From Lelliottia amnigena (GTDB lineage: Bacteria > Pseudomonadota > Gammaproteobacteria > Enterobacterales > Enterobacteriaceae): DNA of 64,000 nt. Shown one piece after another: positions 31,642 to 41,399 of this stretch (the first letter of the stretch is position 1; every line of letters starts with the position of its first letter). The notes below the pieces were generated by a model. It saw only the letters and a list, made by a program, of their open reading frames with translations, was not told the DNA's origin and did no database searches. Where the stretch lies: contig LR134135.1 in NCBI GenBank assembly GCA_900635465.1, forward strand, positions 2,604,001 to 2,668,000. Reading direction: 5' to 3'. The position numbers were made by a program, and so were the translations under genes.

Positions 31642-31863
31642 ATGTTGAGCTTCTCATCCAACGAATTTGCCACAAACGATGTAGACAGGGTCATAGGCAG
31701 TGCTGTTTTTGACATTATCCAGGCAGGTGTAGCAGACCACATAACGCCCAAAATGCTCATTCAGCACCTTACCCGCAAGTATGTCTATATTTACGAGACG
31801 AGCTCTTCAGTTGACGAAGCGTTAGCATACGAAGCGGCAATAAATTACCTCGCAAAGCGTTAA
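31642..31863 (+). CDS. Small protein of the YmgB/AriR-like type
   Basis: A 73-residue protein with the pattern VIGSAVFDIIQAG, ITPKMLIQHL and AYEAAINYLAK, like AriR/YmgB-type connector proteins and like the protein at 29940. An aaaggcgac element precedes the ATG. No membrane segment. Function is unknown; involvement in stress or biofilm control is inferred from family pattern. Confidence 0.6.
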   Translation: MLSFSSNEFATNDVDRVIGSAVFDIIQAGVADHITPKMLIQHLTRKYVYIYETSSSVDEALAYEAAINYLAKR

Positions 31864-32072
31864 TTAACATCCCTGCGTGGATAACACGATGTCCAACCTA
31901 CGCCAGGCTGACTGAGGAGCGGGTAGCCTCCGGGATAAACAGCAGATATCAGGTCACAAAACGATTTCGCACACGGCTCGTTACGACAGGAAAATAAAAA
32001 TTGTGTCGGTCACTGGCGGTAAAAAAGAAGCGGTAATATTAGGAAGGAAGTGAGATAACACTATTTTCAGAC

Positions 32073-32098
32073 ACAAAAAAACCACCTTTCGGTGGTTT
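32073..32098 (-). terminator. Terminator of the glyW-cysT-leuZ tRNA operon
   Basis: On the minus strand, stem aaaccacc / ggtggttt with a GAAA loop followed by seven T, about 40 bp after the tRNA-Leu 3' end. Confidence 0.9.
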
Positions 32099-32136
32099 AA
32101 CGACACTGCTTATCATTGATTTTATTCTTTTTCCCA

Positions 32137-32222
32137 TGGTACCCGGAACGAGACTTGAACTCGTACAGCCTATGGCCGAGGGATTTTAAATCCCTTGTGT
32201 CTACCGATTCCACCATCCGGGC
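32137..32222 (-). tRNA. leuZ: tRNA-Leu(UAA)
   Basis: The minus strand begins GCCCGGATGGTGGAATCGG, has the anticodon loop TTTAAAA (anticodon TAA) and an encoded CCA. The long variable arm (CTCGGCCATAGGCTG) marks a class II tRNA. It is 86 nt, one shorter than the E. coli gene, with compensated changes in the T-stem (ACGAG / CTCGT). Last of a three-tRNA operon. Confidence 0.95.
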
Positions 32223-32234
32223 TCGGGAAGAAAT

Positions 32235-32308
32235 TGGAGGCGCGTTCCGGAGTCGAACCGGACTAGACGGATTTGCAATCCGCTACATAACCGCTTTGCT
32301 AACGCGCC
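32235..32308 (-). tRNA. cysT: tRNA-Cys(GCA)
   Basis: 74 nt with encoded CCA. Acceptor GGCGCGT pairs with ACGCGCC; the anticodon loop is TTGCAAA with GCA. Almost identical to E. coli cysT. Confidence 0.97.
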
Positions 32309-32354
32309 TTAAAATCTTTTTACTCAGCACCCGCTATTGCCGATGCCTATAATT

Positions 32355-32430
<76 letters not shown>

Positions 32431-32582
32431 AATCATCAAGTCATTATGCTAATCACTTGATTTCACTACCGACTGGCTAAGCGTACCGCCGTTCGATGCG
32501 TTGCATTCTACTTATATGACGGTTTGAGTCAACGTTAATTTTTGCATCCCAGGATCGTTTGCTGAAATTTGCGTCGAAACGA

Positions 32583-33131
32583 TCACTGTTCAAGCAAATC
32601 GCCGCGTGAAGCGTTCAGATATTGCAGCATAGACCATAACGTCAACACGGCAGCAACCCACAGCAAGCCAATCCCAGCCCACTCTACCCACGCATTTGGA
32701 CGCCACAGCATCCACACCAGCGACGCCATCTGGGCTGTTGTTTTGACTTTACCAATCCAGGAAACCGCGACGCTGCTGCGTTTACCCAGCTCAGCCATCC
32801 ACTCACGCAGTGCAGAGATAATAATTTCGCGACCAATCATGGTAGCGGCTGGGAGCGTCACCCACCATGTGTGGTAATGCTCGGCGACCAGCACCATCGC
32901 AATGGCGACCATCACTTTATCCGCAACAGGATCAAGAAACGCCCCAAAACGCGTGCTCTGATTCCAGCGACGCGCCAGATAACCATCAAACCAGTCCGTC
33001 ACCGCGGCGATAAGAAAAATGAATGCACATGCGAAAGGTGCCCAGGTGAACGGCAGGTAAAATGCCAGAACAAAGAAGGGGATAAGTACGACGCGAAAAA
33101 GCGTAAGTAACGTAGGGATATTAAATCGCAT
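32583..33131 (-). CDS. pgsA: CDP-diacylglycerol-glycerol-3-phosphate 3-phosphatidyltransferase PgsA
   Basis: PgsA makes phosphatidylglycerophosphate, the committed step to phosphatidylglycerol and cardiolipin, in the inner membrane. The 182 residues have several membrane helices and the CDP-alcohol phosphotransferase motif [10 protein letters not shown] to [10 protein letters not shown] with all Asp and Gly residues. Same place downstream of uvrC as in E. coli. Essential in E. coli. Confidence 0.96.
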   Translation of the reverse strand: MRFNIPTLLTLFRVVLIPFFVLAFYLPFTWAPFACAFIFLIAAVTDWFDGYLARRWNQSTRFGAFLDPVADKVMVAIAMVLVAEHYHTWWVTLPAATMIGREIIISALREWMAELGKRSSVAVSWIGKVKTTAQMASLVWMLWRPNAWVEWAGIGLLWVAAVLTLWSMLQYLNASRGDLLEQ

Positions 33132-33186
33132 AGTGACGGTAACTGTCTGTTGTCAGTAAATTTAGCTCTATGTTGCTACAGAGCCC

Positions 33187-35019
33187 TCAATGTTTCAACG
33201 AGTAGTAGATCTTTTCTGCCAGCCCTTGCGAAATACCCGGCACTTTTGCAATTTCCTCCACGCTCGCGTTGAGTAGTCCTTGCAATCCCCCCATGTATTT
33301 CAACAACATTTGTCGACGTTTTGGCCCAACGCCTTCGATCGTTTCAAGCGTGCTGGTATTTTTCACTTTCGCCCGTTTTTTCCGATGTCCACCGATAGCG
33401 TGATCGTGCGACTCATCGCGGATATGCTGGATCACATGCAAAGCGGGAGAATCTGGCGGCAGGTTGAAGCCCTCACCTTCAGGCTCAAAGAACAGCGTTT
33501 CCAGGCCAGCCTTACGGTCAGTTCCTTTCGCCACACCCAGCATCAGCGGATGATGTTTATCCCACGGCACGTCCAACTCGGCAAAAACCTGTTTCGCCTG
33601 ACCCAACTGCCCTTTCCCGCCATCAATAATGATGACATCAGGGATTTTGCTCTCTTCAATCGCTTTTCCGTAACGGCGACGCAGCACCTGATTCATCGCA
33701 GCATAGTCATCACCGGGCGTGATACCCGTAATATTATAGCGGCGGTACTCCGCGCGCAGCGGGCCGTTAGCGTCAAACACCACGCAAGAGGCGACAGTTT
33801 GCTCACCCATGGTATGGCTGATGTCGAAGCACTCCATCCGCTTCACTTCTGGCAATTTTAACAAGGTCGCCAGGGCGAGTAGGCGCTGATGAATGGTCGA
33901 TTGTTGAGAAAGTTTGGTGGTCAGCGCGGTCGCCGCATTGGTCCGAGCGAGCTTCAGATAGCGCGCACGGTCGCCGCGCGGTTTGGTCTGGACGTTGACC
34001 CGCCGTCCTGCCAGCTCAGAGAGCGAATCTGCAAGCAACGTTTTATCATTGAGAGCAAAGTCGAGCAGAATTTCTGACGGCAACGTACGCATCTGACTGC
34101 CCTGCAAATAAAACTGGCCAACAAAGGTTTCCACCACTTCGCCCAACTCTGTGCCAGCGGGCACTTTTGGGAAATAGCTGCGGCTACCAAGAACCTTGCC
34201 CTGGCGTATAAACAGAACATGGACGCAGGCCAGCCCGGCATCGAAAGAGACACCAATAACATCCAGATCGTCGCCATTATTGGAAACGAACTGTTTTTCC
34301 GTCACCCGACGCACAGCCTGAATTTGATCGCGAATGCGCGCGGCCTCTTCAAACGCCAGCGACTGGCTGGCCTTTTCCATGCGTTCAATCAGCTGCGTCA
34401 GGACCTGATCGTCCTTCCCGGCCAGGAATAAGCGCACGTATTCAACCTGCTGCGCGTATTCATCTTCGCTGACCAAACCTGCCACACACGGGCCCAGACA
34501 ACGTCCAATCTGGTATTGTAGACACGGCCGGGAGCGGTTGCGATAAACGCTATTTTCGCACTGACGAACCGGGAAAATTTTTTGCAGTAACGCCAGCGTT
34601 TCACGCACCGCATAGCCGTTTGGGAAGGGACCAAAATACTCCCCTTTCGCATGCTTAGCACCACGGTGCATCGCCAGGCGCGGATGGGTGTCGCCGCTCA
34701 GGAAGATAAAAGGATATGACTTGTCGTCACGCAATAAGACGTTGTAGCGCGGCTGATACAGTTTGATGTAGTTGTGCTCAAGCAGCAGCGCTTCTGTCTC
34801 CGTATGGGTGACGGTGACATCGATCTGCTGAATTTGCGCCACCAGCGCTTCAGTCTTACGAGAGGCAAGGTTACTGCGAAAATAACTGGAAAGGCGCTTT
34901 TTGAGGTCCTTCGCCTTGCCGACGTAGATAACCGTCTCGCCAGCGTCGTACATACGGTATACGCCTGGCTGGCTGGTCACGGTTTTCAGGAAAGATTTAG
35001 AATCGAACACATCACTCAC
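33187..35019 (-). CDS. uvrC: Excinuclease ABC subunit UvrC
   Basis: UvrC makes both incisions in nucleotide excision repair. The 610 residues show the GIY-YIG endonuclease at the N-terminus ([26 protein letters not shown]), a UVR helix (about 204-239), the RNase H-like C-terminal nuclease ([19 protein letters not shown]) and a helix-hairpin-helix tail ([22 protein letters not shown]). Start is GTG 35019, overlapping the uvrY stop by 4 bp. Confidence 0.96.
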   Translation of the reverse strand: MSDVFDSKSFLKTVTSQPGVYRMYDAGETVIYVGKAKDLKKRLSSYFRSNLASRKTEALVAQIQQIDVTVTHTETEALLLEHNYIKLYQPRYNVLLRDDKSYPFIFLSGDTHPRLAMHRGAKHAKGEYFGPFPNGYAVRETLALLQKIFPVRQCENSVYRNRSRPCLQYQIGRCLGPCVAGLVSEDEYAQQVEYVRLFLAGKDDQVLTQLIERMEKASQSLAFEEAARIRDQIQAVRRVTEKQFVSNNGDDLDVIGVSFDAGLACVHVLFIRQGKVLGSRSYFPKVPAGTELGEVVETFVGQFYLQGSQMRTLPSEILLDFALNDKTLLADSLSELAGRRVNVQTKPRGDRARYLKLARTNAATALTTKLSQQSTIHQRLLALATLLKLPEVKRMECFDISHTMGEQTVASCVVFDANGPLRAEYRRYNITGITPGDDYAAMNQVLRRRYGKAIEESKIPDVIIIDGGKGQLGQAKQVFAELDVPWDKHHPLMLGVAKGTDRKAGLETLFFEPEGEGFNLPPDSPALHVIQHIRDESHDHAIGGHRKKRAKVKNTSTLETIEGVGPKRRQMLLKYMGGLQGLLNASVEEIAKVPGISQGLAEKIYYSLKH

Positions 35020-35672
35020 TGACTGGTTAGGGTCTCTGTATTACACAGACCATGACGAATAGCCAGGTGAGTGAGTTCGACATCGCCATGAATGTTCAGT
35101 TTACTGAACATACGATAGCGGTAGCTGTTCACCGTTTTGGGGCTGAGATTCAGTTGCTCCGAAATCTCATTCACCTTTTGGCCTTTAGTGATCATCAGCA
35201 TAATCTGCAATTCGCGCTCAGACAAACTGGCAAACGGTGAACCCGTTTTTTCCGGCTCTATCTGACTCAATGCCATCTGTTGAGCGATATCCGAGGCGAT
35301 ATAGCGCTGCCCGGCATACACGGAACGAATGGCATTCACCACTTCCTGTGGCGCAGCGCCTTTAGTGAGATAACCGGCAGCGCCAGCCTGCATCACTTTC
35401 GCGGGCAACGGGTTTTCAGTATGAACGGTCAGCATGATGACTTTAGTATCAACGAAGGCGCGGGCGATTTTGCGCGTGGCTTCAAGCCCACCGATGCCGG
35501 GCATATTCATGTCCATCAACACCACATCGGCAGAATGGGTACGGCACCACTTCACGGCATCTTCACCGCAGCAGGCCTCACCGGCCACTTTAATACCCTT
35601 TATATCTTCAAGTATGCGACGTATCCCTGCGCGCACGAGTTCGTGGTCATCAACAAGAAGGACGTTGATCAA
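35016..35672 (-). CDS. uvrY: Response regulator UvrY (BarA/UvrY system)
   Basis: UvrY (SirA, GacA type) activates the csrB and csrC RNAs when phosphorylated by BarA. The 218 residues have a receiver domain with the acidic pair near the N-terminus (LLVDDHELV), phosphorylated Asp54 ([10 protein letters not shown]) and Lys in YLTKGA, then a LuxR-type helix-turn-helix ([30 protein letters not shown]). Operon with uvrC as in E. coli. Confidence 0.96.
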   Translation of the reverse strand: MINVLLVDDHELVRAGIRRILEDIKGIKVAGEACCGEDAVKWCRTHSADVVLMDMNMPGIGGLEATRKIARAFVDTKVIMLTVHTENPLPAKVMQAGAAGYLTKGAAPQEVVNAIRSVYAGQRYIASDIAQQMALSQIEPEKTGSPFASLSERELQIMLMITKGQKVNEISEQLNLSPKTVNSYRYRMFSKLNIHGDVELTHLAIRHGLCNTETLTSQ

Positions 35673-36138
35673 AGGAAATGTCTCCAGAAATAGGGATATC
35701 GCGACTGACTGCTAATGCGTTTATATTAACGGTTTTCATCCCAAGTTTAAAACGTTAAAAAGGTACGGTACGATTCCGTTCACTTTTTTGGAAATTAGTC
35801 CTGTACAGCAAGTGGAAAGAAAAACCCAGTCTAAGTAGCTTTCTTCGCCCTTTTTAAGCGCCAGCATTCAAAAAGTTACAAAAAACAAACACCGTAAAAA
35901 CGCAAAAAACAGAAGATATATTTTTGTAACAACAATTAACAGCAGCCAAACGAAGCCTAAACAATTAAGGGATATTAAAACATAACAGCAATTATACTTA
36001 ACTCGGGTTTACCCGAATAAACAAAACAATAAGTGTTCAAAAAACAACCACTGCTTTTTTTCCTCTGGCTTATGGTATACTCCGCCGCCTTAACTTTCAT
36101 CGTCGCGCTCCAGCGCAGTTTTGTAATGAGGAATATCC
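35673..36138. other. Divergent control region between uvrY and yecF
   Basis: 465 bp, AT-rich, no gene. It carries the yecF promoter (listed separately) and presumably the uvrY promoter. I found no LexA box or other known operator by eye. Confidence 0.5.
36073..36081 (+). promoter_or_regulatory. Extended -10 promoter of yecF
   Basis: TGGTATACT is an extended -10 element (TG-N-TATACT) about 57 bp upstream of the yecF ATG. No clear -35 element is needed with this motif. Confidence 0.5.
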
Positions 36139-36364
36139 ATGAGCACACCTGAATTCGCCACCGCGGAAAACAACCAAGAACTGGCGCAGGAAGTATCCTG
36201 TCTGAAAGCACTGTTAACTCTTATGCTTCAGGCCAATGGGCCAGGCCGATGCGGGCCGTGTGATCATTAAGATGGAAAGACAAATCGCGCAGATGGAAGA
36301 TCAAAACCAGGCTGACGTATTTGCTGGCACAGTTAAGCAAATTAAACAGGCTTACCGTCAGTAA
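36139..36364 (+). CDS. yecF: YecF, small protein of unknown function (one frameshift)
   Basis: Corrected product is 74 residues, like E. coli Yec[31 protein letters not shown], then the second half ending [11 protein letters not shown]. An extra A near 36232 (caggccaatggg against the expected caggccatgggc) stops the observed frame early. A gagga site precedes the ATG. E. coli yecF responds to SdiA. No function known. The frameshift is probably an error. Confidence 0.85.
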
Positions 36365-36369
36365 AAAAG

Positions 36370-36400
36370 AGACGGCTGAACGCAAAGCATTCAGCCGTCT
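36370..36400. terminator. Bidirectional terminator between yecF and sdiA
   Basis: Stem agacggctgaa / ttcagccgtct with a 9-base loop between the convergent genes; an A run lies on the yecF side, giving T on the minus strand for sdiA. Confidence 0.8.
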
Positions 36401-36430
36401 TCGTGTCTGGCACGCAGAACAAGGGTGTTG

Positions 36431-37152
36431 TCAGATGAAACCGGTCGCCGCCGCATAACACGCAATCTGCGTTTTATTCGGTGCGTTAAATTTCTTCTGC
36501 ATATTCTTCTGATGGAAATTGACCGTATTTCTGAGATCGAAAGAATAATTGCGATTTCAGCCGACGTTTTTCCCTCCGCCGTCCACTTCAGAATCTCCTT
36601 TTCACGCTTGCTGAATTTCATCTCAGGTGGCATCACCATTTCATCCTCAAATCGCAGCAATGTGGTCAGTGCCATTTGCACCAACATTTGCAGGCGCAAT
36701 TCTATTTCTTCGCTGTCCATCATTTTACCAAACTGACTGGTGCGAGAAACGGAGAGAAAACCCAGCGCATGATTAGGCAACATCAAACATTGCGTAATGC
36801 CCTTACGCAGACCATGGTCGCGCGCACCATCCCATAACGCCTGCGCATCCGCAAATAACGCGTCAGTCCAGGGAAGATGCCCCTGCATGAAATTCTCACG
36901 CTTTAATACCGGATCAATAGCGAAATAATTTTCTGACTGATATTGCGACATCCATTCAGCCGGATAGCTTGAACGAACGGATATTTTAGGACGCGTAAAG
37001 GGAACCGGATGCCTGACACAGAGTGAGTAATAATCGAATTCAAGTGCCTGGGTTTGTTGTTGAAGCTCTTCATACACTTCATCCGCAGAGCCCATATCCT
37101 GGAATCGCAGGAAGCAATTCCGTCGCCATGTAAAAAAGTCTGTATCCCTCAT
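36431..37152 (-). CDS. sdiA: LuxR-type quorum-sensing receptor SdiA (one frameshift)
   Basis: SdiA binds acyl-homoserine lactones made by other bacteria and regulates transcription. The N-terminal autoinducer domain keeps the pocket residues (DYYSLCVRHPVPFTRPK, YFAIDPVL). The LuxR helix-turn-helix begins FSKREKEILKWTAEGKTSAEIA, then the frame breaks after SISE. Adding one A to the run near 36527 restores NTVNFHQKNMQKKF and a stop at 36431-36433, 240 residues as in E. coli. No luxI homologue is in the window. The frameshift is likely an error; if real it would remove the recognition helix. Confidence 0.9.
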
Positions 37153-37331
37153 ACTTACCGAATAAAACCCCTGAAAAAACTAATCATTATTATGGTGAAT
37201 ATAACCTAACACATAAAACTTATTTATATGTATAAAAAATCGTCCCAATTGAGAACTAGTTGCATTTTAGCTGTGCTTAATACGCAGAAGTAGAATAAAA
37301 ACATCTACAGATTAGGATAATTAGGGAATAT

Positions 37332-37360
37332 TTTGCTCCAGATTGGCTTTCTGGAGCAAA
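37332..37360 (-). terminator. Terminator of the fliY-dcyD-yecSC group
   Basis: Perfect 10-bp stem (tttgctccag / ctggagcaaa) with a 9-base loop, about 15 bp after the yecC stop; the minus strand continues with a short T-containing stretch. Confidence 0.8.
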
Positions 37361-37374
37361 TTAATCAAAGAGGG

Positions 37375-38127
37375 CTATTTCGTCAGGAATTTCTCGAGGA
37401 ATTGACGCGTACGAGGTTGTTGAGGATTGGCAAACAATTCTTTTGCTGGCCCCTGCTCCACAATGCGCCCCTGATCCATGAAGATTGCTCTGTCCGCGAC
37501 ATCTCTGGCAAAGCTCATCTCATGCGTGACAATCACCAGCGTCCGCTTCTCCTGCGCGAGTTGGCGAATGGTGTTAAGCACTTCGCCCACCAGCTCGGGA
37601 TCGAGCGCCGAGGTTGGTTCGTCAAACAAAATAACATCGGGGCGCATCGCTAGCGCACGCGCAATCGCGACGCGCTGCTGCTGCCCGCCCGACAGACGAC
37701 GCGGATAGCTGGTCTCCTTCCCGGAGAGCCCGACTTTGGCCAGCAGTTCGCGGGCGCGTTGAATAGCCTCGTCTTTGGGTTCCCCCTTAACGATGACCGG
37801 CCCTTCGATAATATTCTCGATAACCGTGCGATGAGGGAACAGGTTAAAACTCTGGAACACAAAACCGACATGCTGGCGCAGATGGCGAATCAGCGTTTTT
37901 TGCTGACCGAGGGACTTCGCGGTATCAATGGTGATATCACCCACGCGAACGGTTCCCCCCTCCGGGTGTTCCAGCAAATTAATACTGCGCAGCAGCGTGG
38001 TTTTACCGGAACCACTCGGCCCGATAATTGCCACCACTTCGCCCTCCTGTACCTCGAGATCAATACCGTGAAGAACAGTTTGCCCGTGGAATTTTTTTGT
38101 CAGGTTTTTGACGTCAATTGCACTCAT
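37375..38127 (-). CDS. yecC: L-cystine ABC transporter ATPase YecC (TcyN)
   Basis: The 250-residue ATPase of the FliY-YecSC cystine importer. Walker A GPSGSGKTT, Q-loop VFQSFNLFPH, signature LSGGQQQRVAIARAL, Walker B VILFDEPTSALDPE and switch His (VTHEMSFARDV). Start overlaps the yecS stop by 4 bp. Same order as E. coli. Confidence 0.96.
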   Translation of the reverse strand: MSAIDVKNLTKKFHGQTVLHGIDLEVQEGEVVAIIGPSGSGKTTLLRSINLLEHPEGGTVRVGDITIDTAKSLGQQKTLIRHLRQHVGFVFQSFNLFPHRTVIENIIEGPVIVKGEPKDEAIQRARELLAKVGLSGKETSYPRRLSGGQQQRVAIARALAMRPDVILFDEPTSALDPELVGEVLNTIRQLAQEKRTLVIVTHEMSFARDVADRAIFMDQGRIVEQGPAKELFANPQQPRTRQFLEKFLTK

Positions 38128-38792
38128 TTCGGATCTCGCTCCTGACGATTAAGCTGATTTTCAAAATAGTTTTGCAGCGCGGACAGCACGGTTGCCATCA
38201 CCCAGTAAATCAGTGATGCGGCCAGATACATGGTGAAAACTTCCAGCGTGCGCGACGTAATCAGCTGCGCCTGACGGAACAACTCCGGCACCTGAATCGT
38301 TGCCGCGAGCGAGGTGTCTTTAACCAGACTGATAAAACTGTTGCTTAGCGGCGGGAGCGCCACGCGCGCGGCCTGGGGCAAAATGGCGCGACGCAGCGTT
38401 TGCCACGGTGTCATACCGATACTGGCCGCCGCTTCCCACTGACCTTTATCAATGGATGAAATCGCTGCACGTAGCGTCTCAGAGGTATACGCCGCCGTGT
38501 TCAGCGACAGACCAATCATCGCCGCCGGAATAGGATCCAGTTCAATACCAAACTGCGGCAGACCGTAATAAATCATAAACAGCTGGGCGATGAGCGGCGT
38601 ACCGCGAAATACAGAGATGTAAAAGCGCGCCAGCCAACGCACCGGCAGAATCGGCGACATACGCATCAGCGCCAGAATAAAGCCCAGCACTAAACCGAAG
38701 AACATCCCACCCAGACTGAGCTGTAACGTAAACACAGCGCCCTTGAGCAGGTACGGTAGCGAATCAATAACCAGCTGAATACTTTCTTGCAT
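38124..38792 (-). CDS. yecS: L-cystine ABC transporter permease YecS (TcyL)
   Basis: A 222-residue inner-membrane permease of the polar amino acid family. It has the EAA loop (EAAASIGMTPWQTLRRAILPQA), FRGTPLIAQLFMIYYGLP and NSFISLVKDTSLAATI. It works with YecC and the binding protein FliY. Frame intact. Confidence 0.96.
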   Translation of the reverse strand: MQESIQLVIDSLPYLLKGAVFTLQLSLGGMFFGLVLGFILALMRMSPILPVRWLARFYISVFRGTPLIAQLFMIYYGLPQFGIELDPIPAAMIGLSLNTAAYTSETLRAAISSIDKGQWEAAASIGMTPWQTLRRAILPQAARVALPPLSNSFISLVKDTSLAATIQVPELFRQAQLITSRTLEVFTMYLAASLIYWVMATVLSALQNYFENQLNRQERDPK

Positions 38793-38812
38793 TATCGTTT
38801 TTCTACCTGCAA

Positions 38813-39799
38813 TTAGACGTGAGGATGATAGGCAAATAACGCAGGCGCTCCGCCCGTATGCACAAACAGAATTGGGCCTTCATCCTTAAAGCGCTTCTGA
38901 GTAATACCGTCGATAAGTCCCGCCATCGCCTTACCCGTGTAAACCGGATCAAGCAAGATCCCTTCCAAACGTGCCAGCAATTTTATCGCTTCCACCCCTT
39001 CATCATTCGGCGTGCCGTAGCCTGGCGCATAATAGTCATCCCACAGCACAATCTCAGCCTGCGCCGGAACTTCCAGCTGCTGCGCGACCGCCTGCTGCAA
39101 AGCGAAAACTTTTGGCTTTTGATCCGCCACGCTGCGCGAAACGGTCACGCCAATGAGTTCGACGTCCGGCATCAGTTGCTCAAGCCCGACCGCCAGGCCT
39201 GCGTGCGTTCCAGCACTGCCCGATGCCACGACCACGGAGGACAAGCTCACTGCGCCTTCACACTGCTGCGCAATTTCCAGCGCGCTTTCAACGTAACCCA
39301 GCGCACCAAGCGCATTCGAGCCACCCACCGGAATCACATAAGGCCGAAAGCCCTGCGCTTCGACGCGCGTCGCCAGCGCGTCGAGCTGTTCAGTGGGATG
39401 GGTTAATGCATCACACATTTCAATCTGCGCGTTGAACAGATCCAGCAGCAGGCGATTTCCGTTGCTGAGATAGTTTTCCGCACGCGTACCAATCGGGTTT
39501 TCCAGCAGTGCTACGCAGTTCAGCCCAAGCTTTGCGGCCACGGCCGCCGTCTGACGAACGTGGTTAGACTGAATCGCACCCGCGGTGATCAGGGTATCCG
39601 CCCCTTCGCGCAGCGCATCTGCCGCCAAAAACTCCAGCTTACGCAGTTTGTTTCCCCCCATGGCCATAGGGGTCACGTCGTCACGTTTAATAAAGATATC
39701 GCGCCCTAAATAATCCGAAAACCGCGGTAAATATTCTAGCGGCGTCGGTGCGCCAATGAACTCCAGGCGCGGAAAGCGCGTTAAATTTTGCAGTGACAT
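38813..39799 (-). CDS. dcyD: D-cysteine desulfhydrase DcyD
   Basis: A 328-residue PLP enzyme that breaks D-cysteine into pyruvate, ammonia and hydrogen sulfide. The PLP lysine lies in [13 protein letters not shown], the following [18 protein letters not shown] and the phosphate loop [12 protein letters not shown] are the ACC-deaminase/DcyD pattern. It sits between the cystine permease and binding protein genes, which fits a role in cysteine handling. Confidence 0.95.
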   Translation of the reverse strand: MSLQNLTRFPRLEFIGAPTPLEYLPRFSDYLGRDIFIKRDDVTPMAMGGNKLRKLEFLAADALREGADTLITAGAIQSNHVRQTAAVAAKLGLNCVALLENPIGTRAENYLSNGNRLLLDLFNAQIEMCDALTHPTEQLDALATRVEAQGFRPYVIPVGGSNALGALGYVESALEIAQQCEGAVSLSSVVVASGSAGTHAGLAVGLEQLMPDVELIGVTVSRSVADQKPKVFALQQAVAQQLEVPAQAEIVLWDDYYAPGYGTPNDEGVEAIKLLARLEGILLDPVYTGKAMAGLIDGITQKRFKDEGPILFVHTGGAPALFAYHPHV

Positions 39800-39865
39800 G
39801 GAACCTCCGGTAACTCTGTTTTTGTTTATTATTTTTTATTATGCACGCTAGAACGCCAGAAATAA

Positions 39866-39891
39866 AAAAGGCGCTTTTAAAAGCGCCTTTT
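39866..39891 (-). terminator. Terminator between fliY and dcyD
   Basis: Stem aaaggcgctttt / aaaagcgccttt with T runs on both sides. It follows fliY on the minus strand and probably limits read-through into dcyD. Confidence 0.85.
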
Positions 39892-39906
39892 TTTGTCATT
39901 TAAGAC

Positions 39907-40707
39907 TTATTTAGTGACGTCAGCACCGAACCATTTCTCAGACAGCGCTTTTAACGTCCCGTCTTTTTGCATATCGGCAATAGCACCGTCGATCGCTTTG
40001 ACCAGATCGTCGTTGTCTTTACGGACTGCAACGCCAGACTCCTGACGAGAGAACGGCTCACCGGCGACGGCCAGCGTATCTTTGGTTTTCTTCACCAGAT
40101 CCAGCGCAGCCAGGCGGTCGACCAGGATCGCATCGATACGGCCCACGCGCAGATCCTGATATTTAGTCGGGTCATCATCATAGGTGCGGATATCAACACC
40201 CTGAACATTCTGACGCAGCCACTCTTCGTAGTTGGTCCCAAGACCGACACCCACTTTTTTACCTTTGAGGTCTGCAGCGGTTTTGATCGTGCCTTCGTTA
40301 CCTTTCTTCACCAGCGCCTGAATACCTGACACGGTATACGGCGTTGAGAAATCATATTTCTTTTTACGTTCATCGGAAATGGTGACCTGGTTAATCACCA
40401 CATCAATACGTTTGGAATCCAGTGAAGCCAACATGCCGTCCCATTTGGTCGGTTTCAGCGACGCTTTCACCCCCAGATGTTTCGCCAGCTCTTCGGCAAA
40501 CTCAACTTCAAAGCCGGTCAGTTTGCCATCGTCACCCTGGAAACTGAACGGTGGATACGTTCCTTCCAGCCCAACCAGCAGCGTGCCGCGCTCTTTGACT
40601 TTATTCAGTAATCCTTCAGCCGCGAACGTTTTCACGCTCATTCCCGCGACCAGCGCCACAGCCATTACGCCCATCAGCGCCTGACGACCCAGAAGTGCTA
40701 ATTTCAT
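39907..40707 (-). CDS. fliY: L-cystine-binding periplasmic protein FliY (TcyJ)
   Basis: A 266-residue SBP_bac_3 protein. Start ATG 40707 begins a signal peptide (MKLALLGRQALMGVMAVALV ending TFA, then AEGLLNKVKERGTLLVG). LEGTYPPFSFQ and LTGFEVEFAEELAKHLG are typical. It binds cystine for YecSC. Placed between fliZ and dcyD as in E. coli; despite its name it is not needed for flagella. Confidence 0.95.
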   Translation of the reverse strand: MKLALLGRQALMGVMAVALVAGMSVKTFAAEGLLNKVKERGTLLVGLEGTYPPFSFQGDDGKLTGFEVEFAEELAKHLGVKASLKPTKWDGMLASLDSKRIDVVINQVTISDERKKKYDFSTPYTVSGIQALVKKGNEGTIKTAADLKGKKVGVGLGTNYEEWLRQNVQGVDIRTYDDDPTKYQDLRVGRIDAILVDRLAALDLVKKTKDTLAVAGEPFSRQESGVAVRKDNDDLVKAIDGAIADMQKDGTLKALSEKWFGADVTK

Positions 40708-40748
40708 AATTACCCCGATATAGTGGTTTTTTGAGTAGTGTAAGGCTT

Positions 40749-40770
40749 TCGCCTTTGGCGTCAAAGGCGA
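40749..40770. terminator. Stem-loop between fliZ and fliY
   Basis: Stem tcgccttt / aaaggcga with a 6-base loop in the 85-bp gap. It may end fliAZ transcripts in part; no T run follows. Confidence 0.5.
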
Positions 40771-40792
40771 GTCCGCTACATCTTATTCAATT

Positions 40793-41344
40793 TTAATATA
40801 TATCAGAAGTCGCTTCGGCGTAGACTTTCTGCGTAACCGCACCCGGCACATGCGCTTTATATTGCGCGTATTTACGCAGCGCGATGCGATAGTTATTGGT
40901 GCTGGTTGCAGGCAACCACGGTTCAAGATTTTCATCCATATAACCGGTTTTCAGTAAGTCGCGGGAGATATTTTGTACCGTCAGATGTTGCCCCAGACGA
41001 CGCAGACGCACGACGTATTCGCGCACGGTCCCGTGGCTCATCTCGGTTTGTTCAAAGAGGAATTGTTTAAAGCCGATAATATCGAAAAAGTCGCTCTGCT
41101 CTTTGCAATGCAGATCGCCACAAAAACGACACAAAGCGACCCACTCCTGCTGCTCTTCACGCCACGCGGCTTCATCCATCAGGGTGTCGAGACGGGAGAT
41201 CGCAATTTTATTCACGATTTCGCCACGACGAACCAGCGTAATACGGTCAAGCAGCTTATTGCAGTGAGCACAATGAGTCTGGCTGTGTTTAAAGTCTTTT
41301 AGGTAGCGGCTTAAAGGCCGTCTTTTAGATTGCTGCACCGTCAT
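40793..41344 (-). CDS. fliZ: Flagellar regulator FliZ
   Basis: FliZ favours motility and represses sigma-S-dependent genes such as those for curli. The 183 residues match FliZ: the Cys pairs CAHCNKLL and CRFCGDLHC and a C-terminal core-binding-like DNA-binding domain (GTVREYVVRLRRLGQHL). It follows fliA by 55 bp in the same operon. Confidence 0.95.
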   Translation of the reverse strand: MTVQQSKRRPLSRYLKDFKHSQTHCAHCNKLLDRITLVRRGEIVNKIAISRLDTLMDEAAWREEQQEWVALCRFCGDLHCKEQSDFFDIIGFKQFLFEQTEMSHGTVREYVVRLRRLGQHLTVQNISRDLLKTGYMDENLEPWLPATSTNNYRIALRKYAQYKAHVPGAVTQKVYAEATSDIY

Positions 41345-41399
41345 GATAACTCCTGGTTGTCAATACGTTGTGCGGCATTTTTCGGGCGAATTGACTCGC

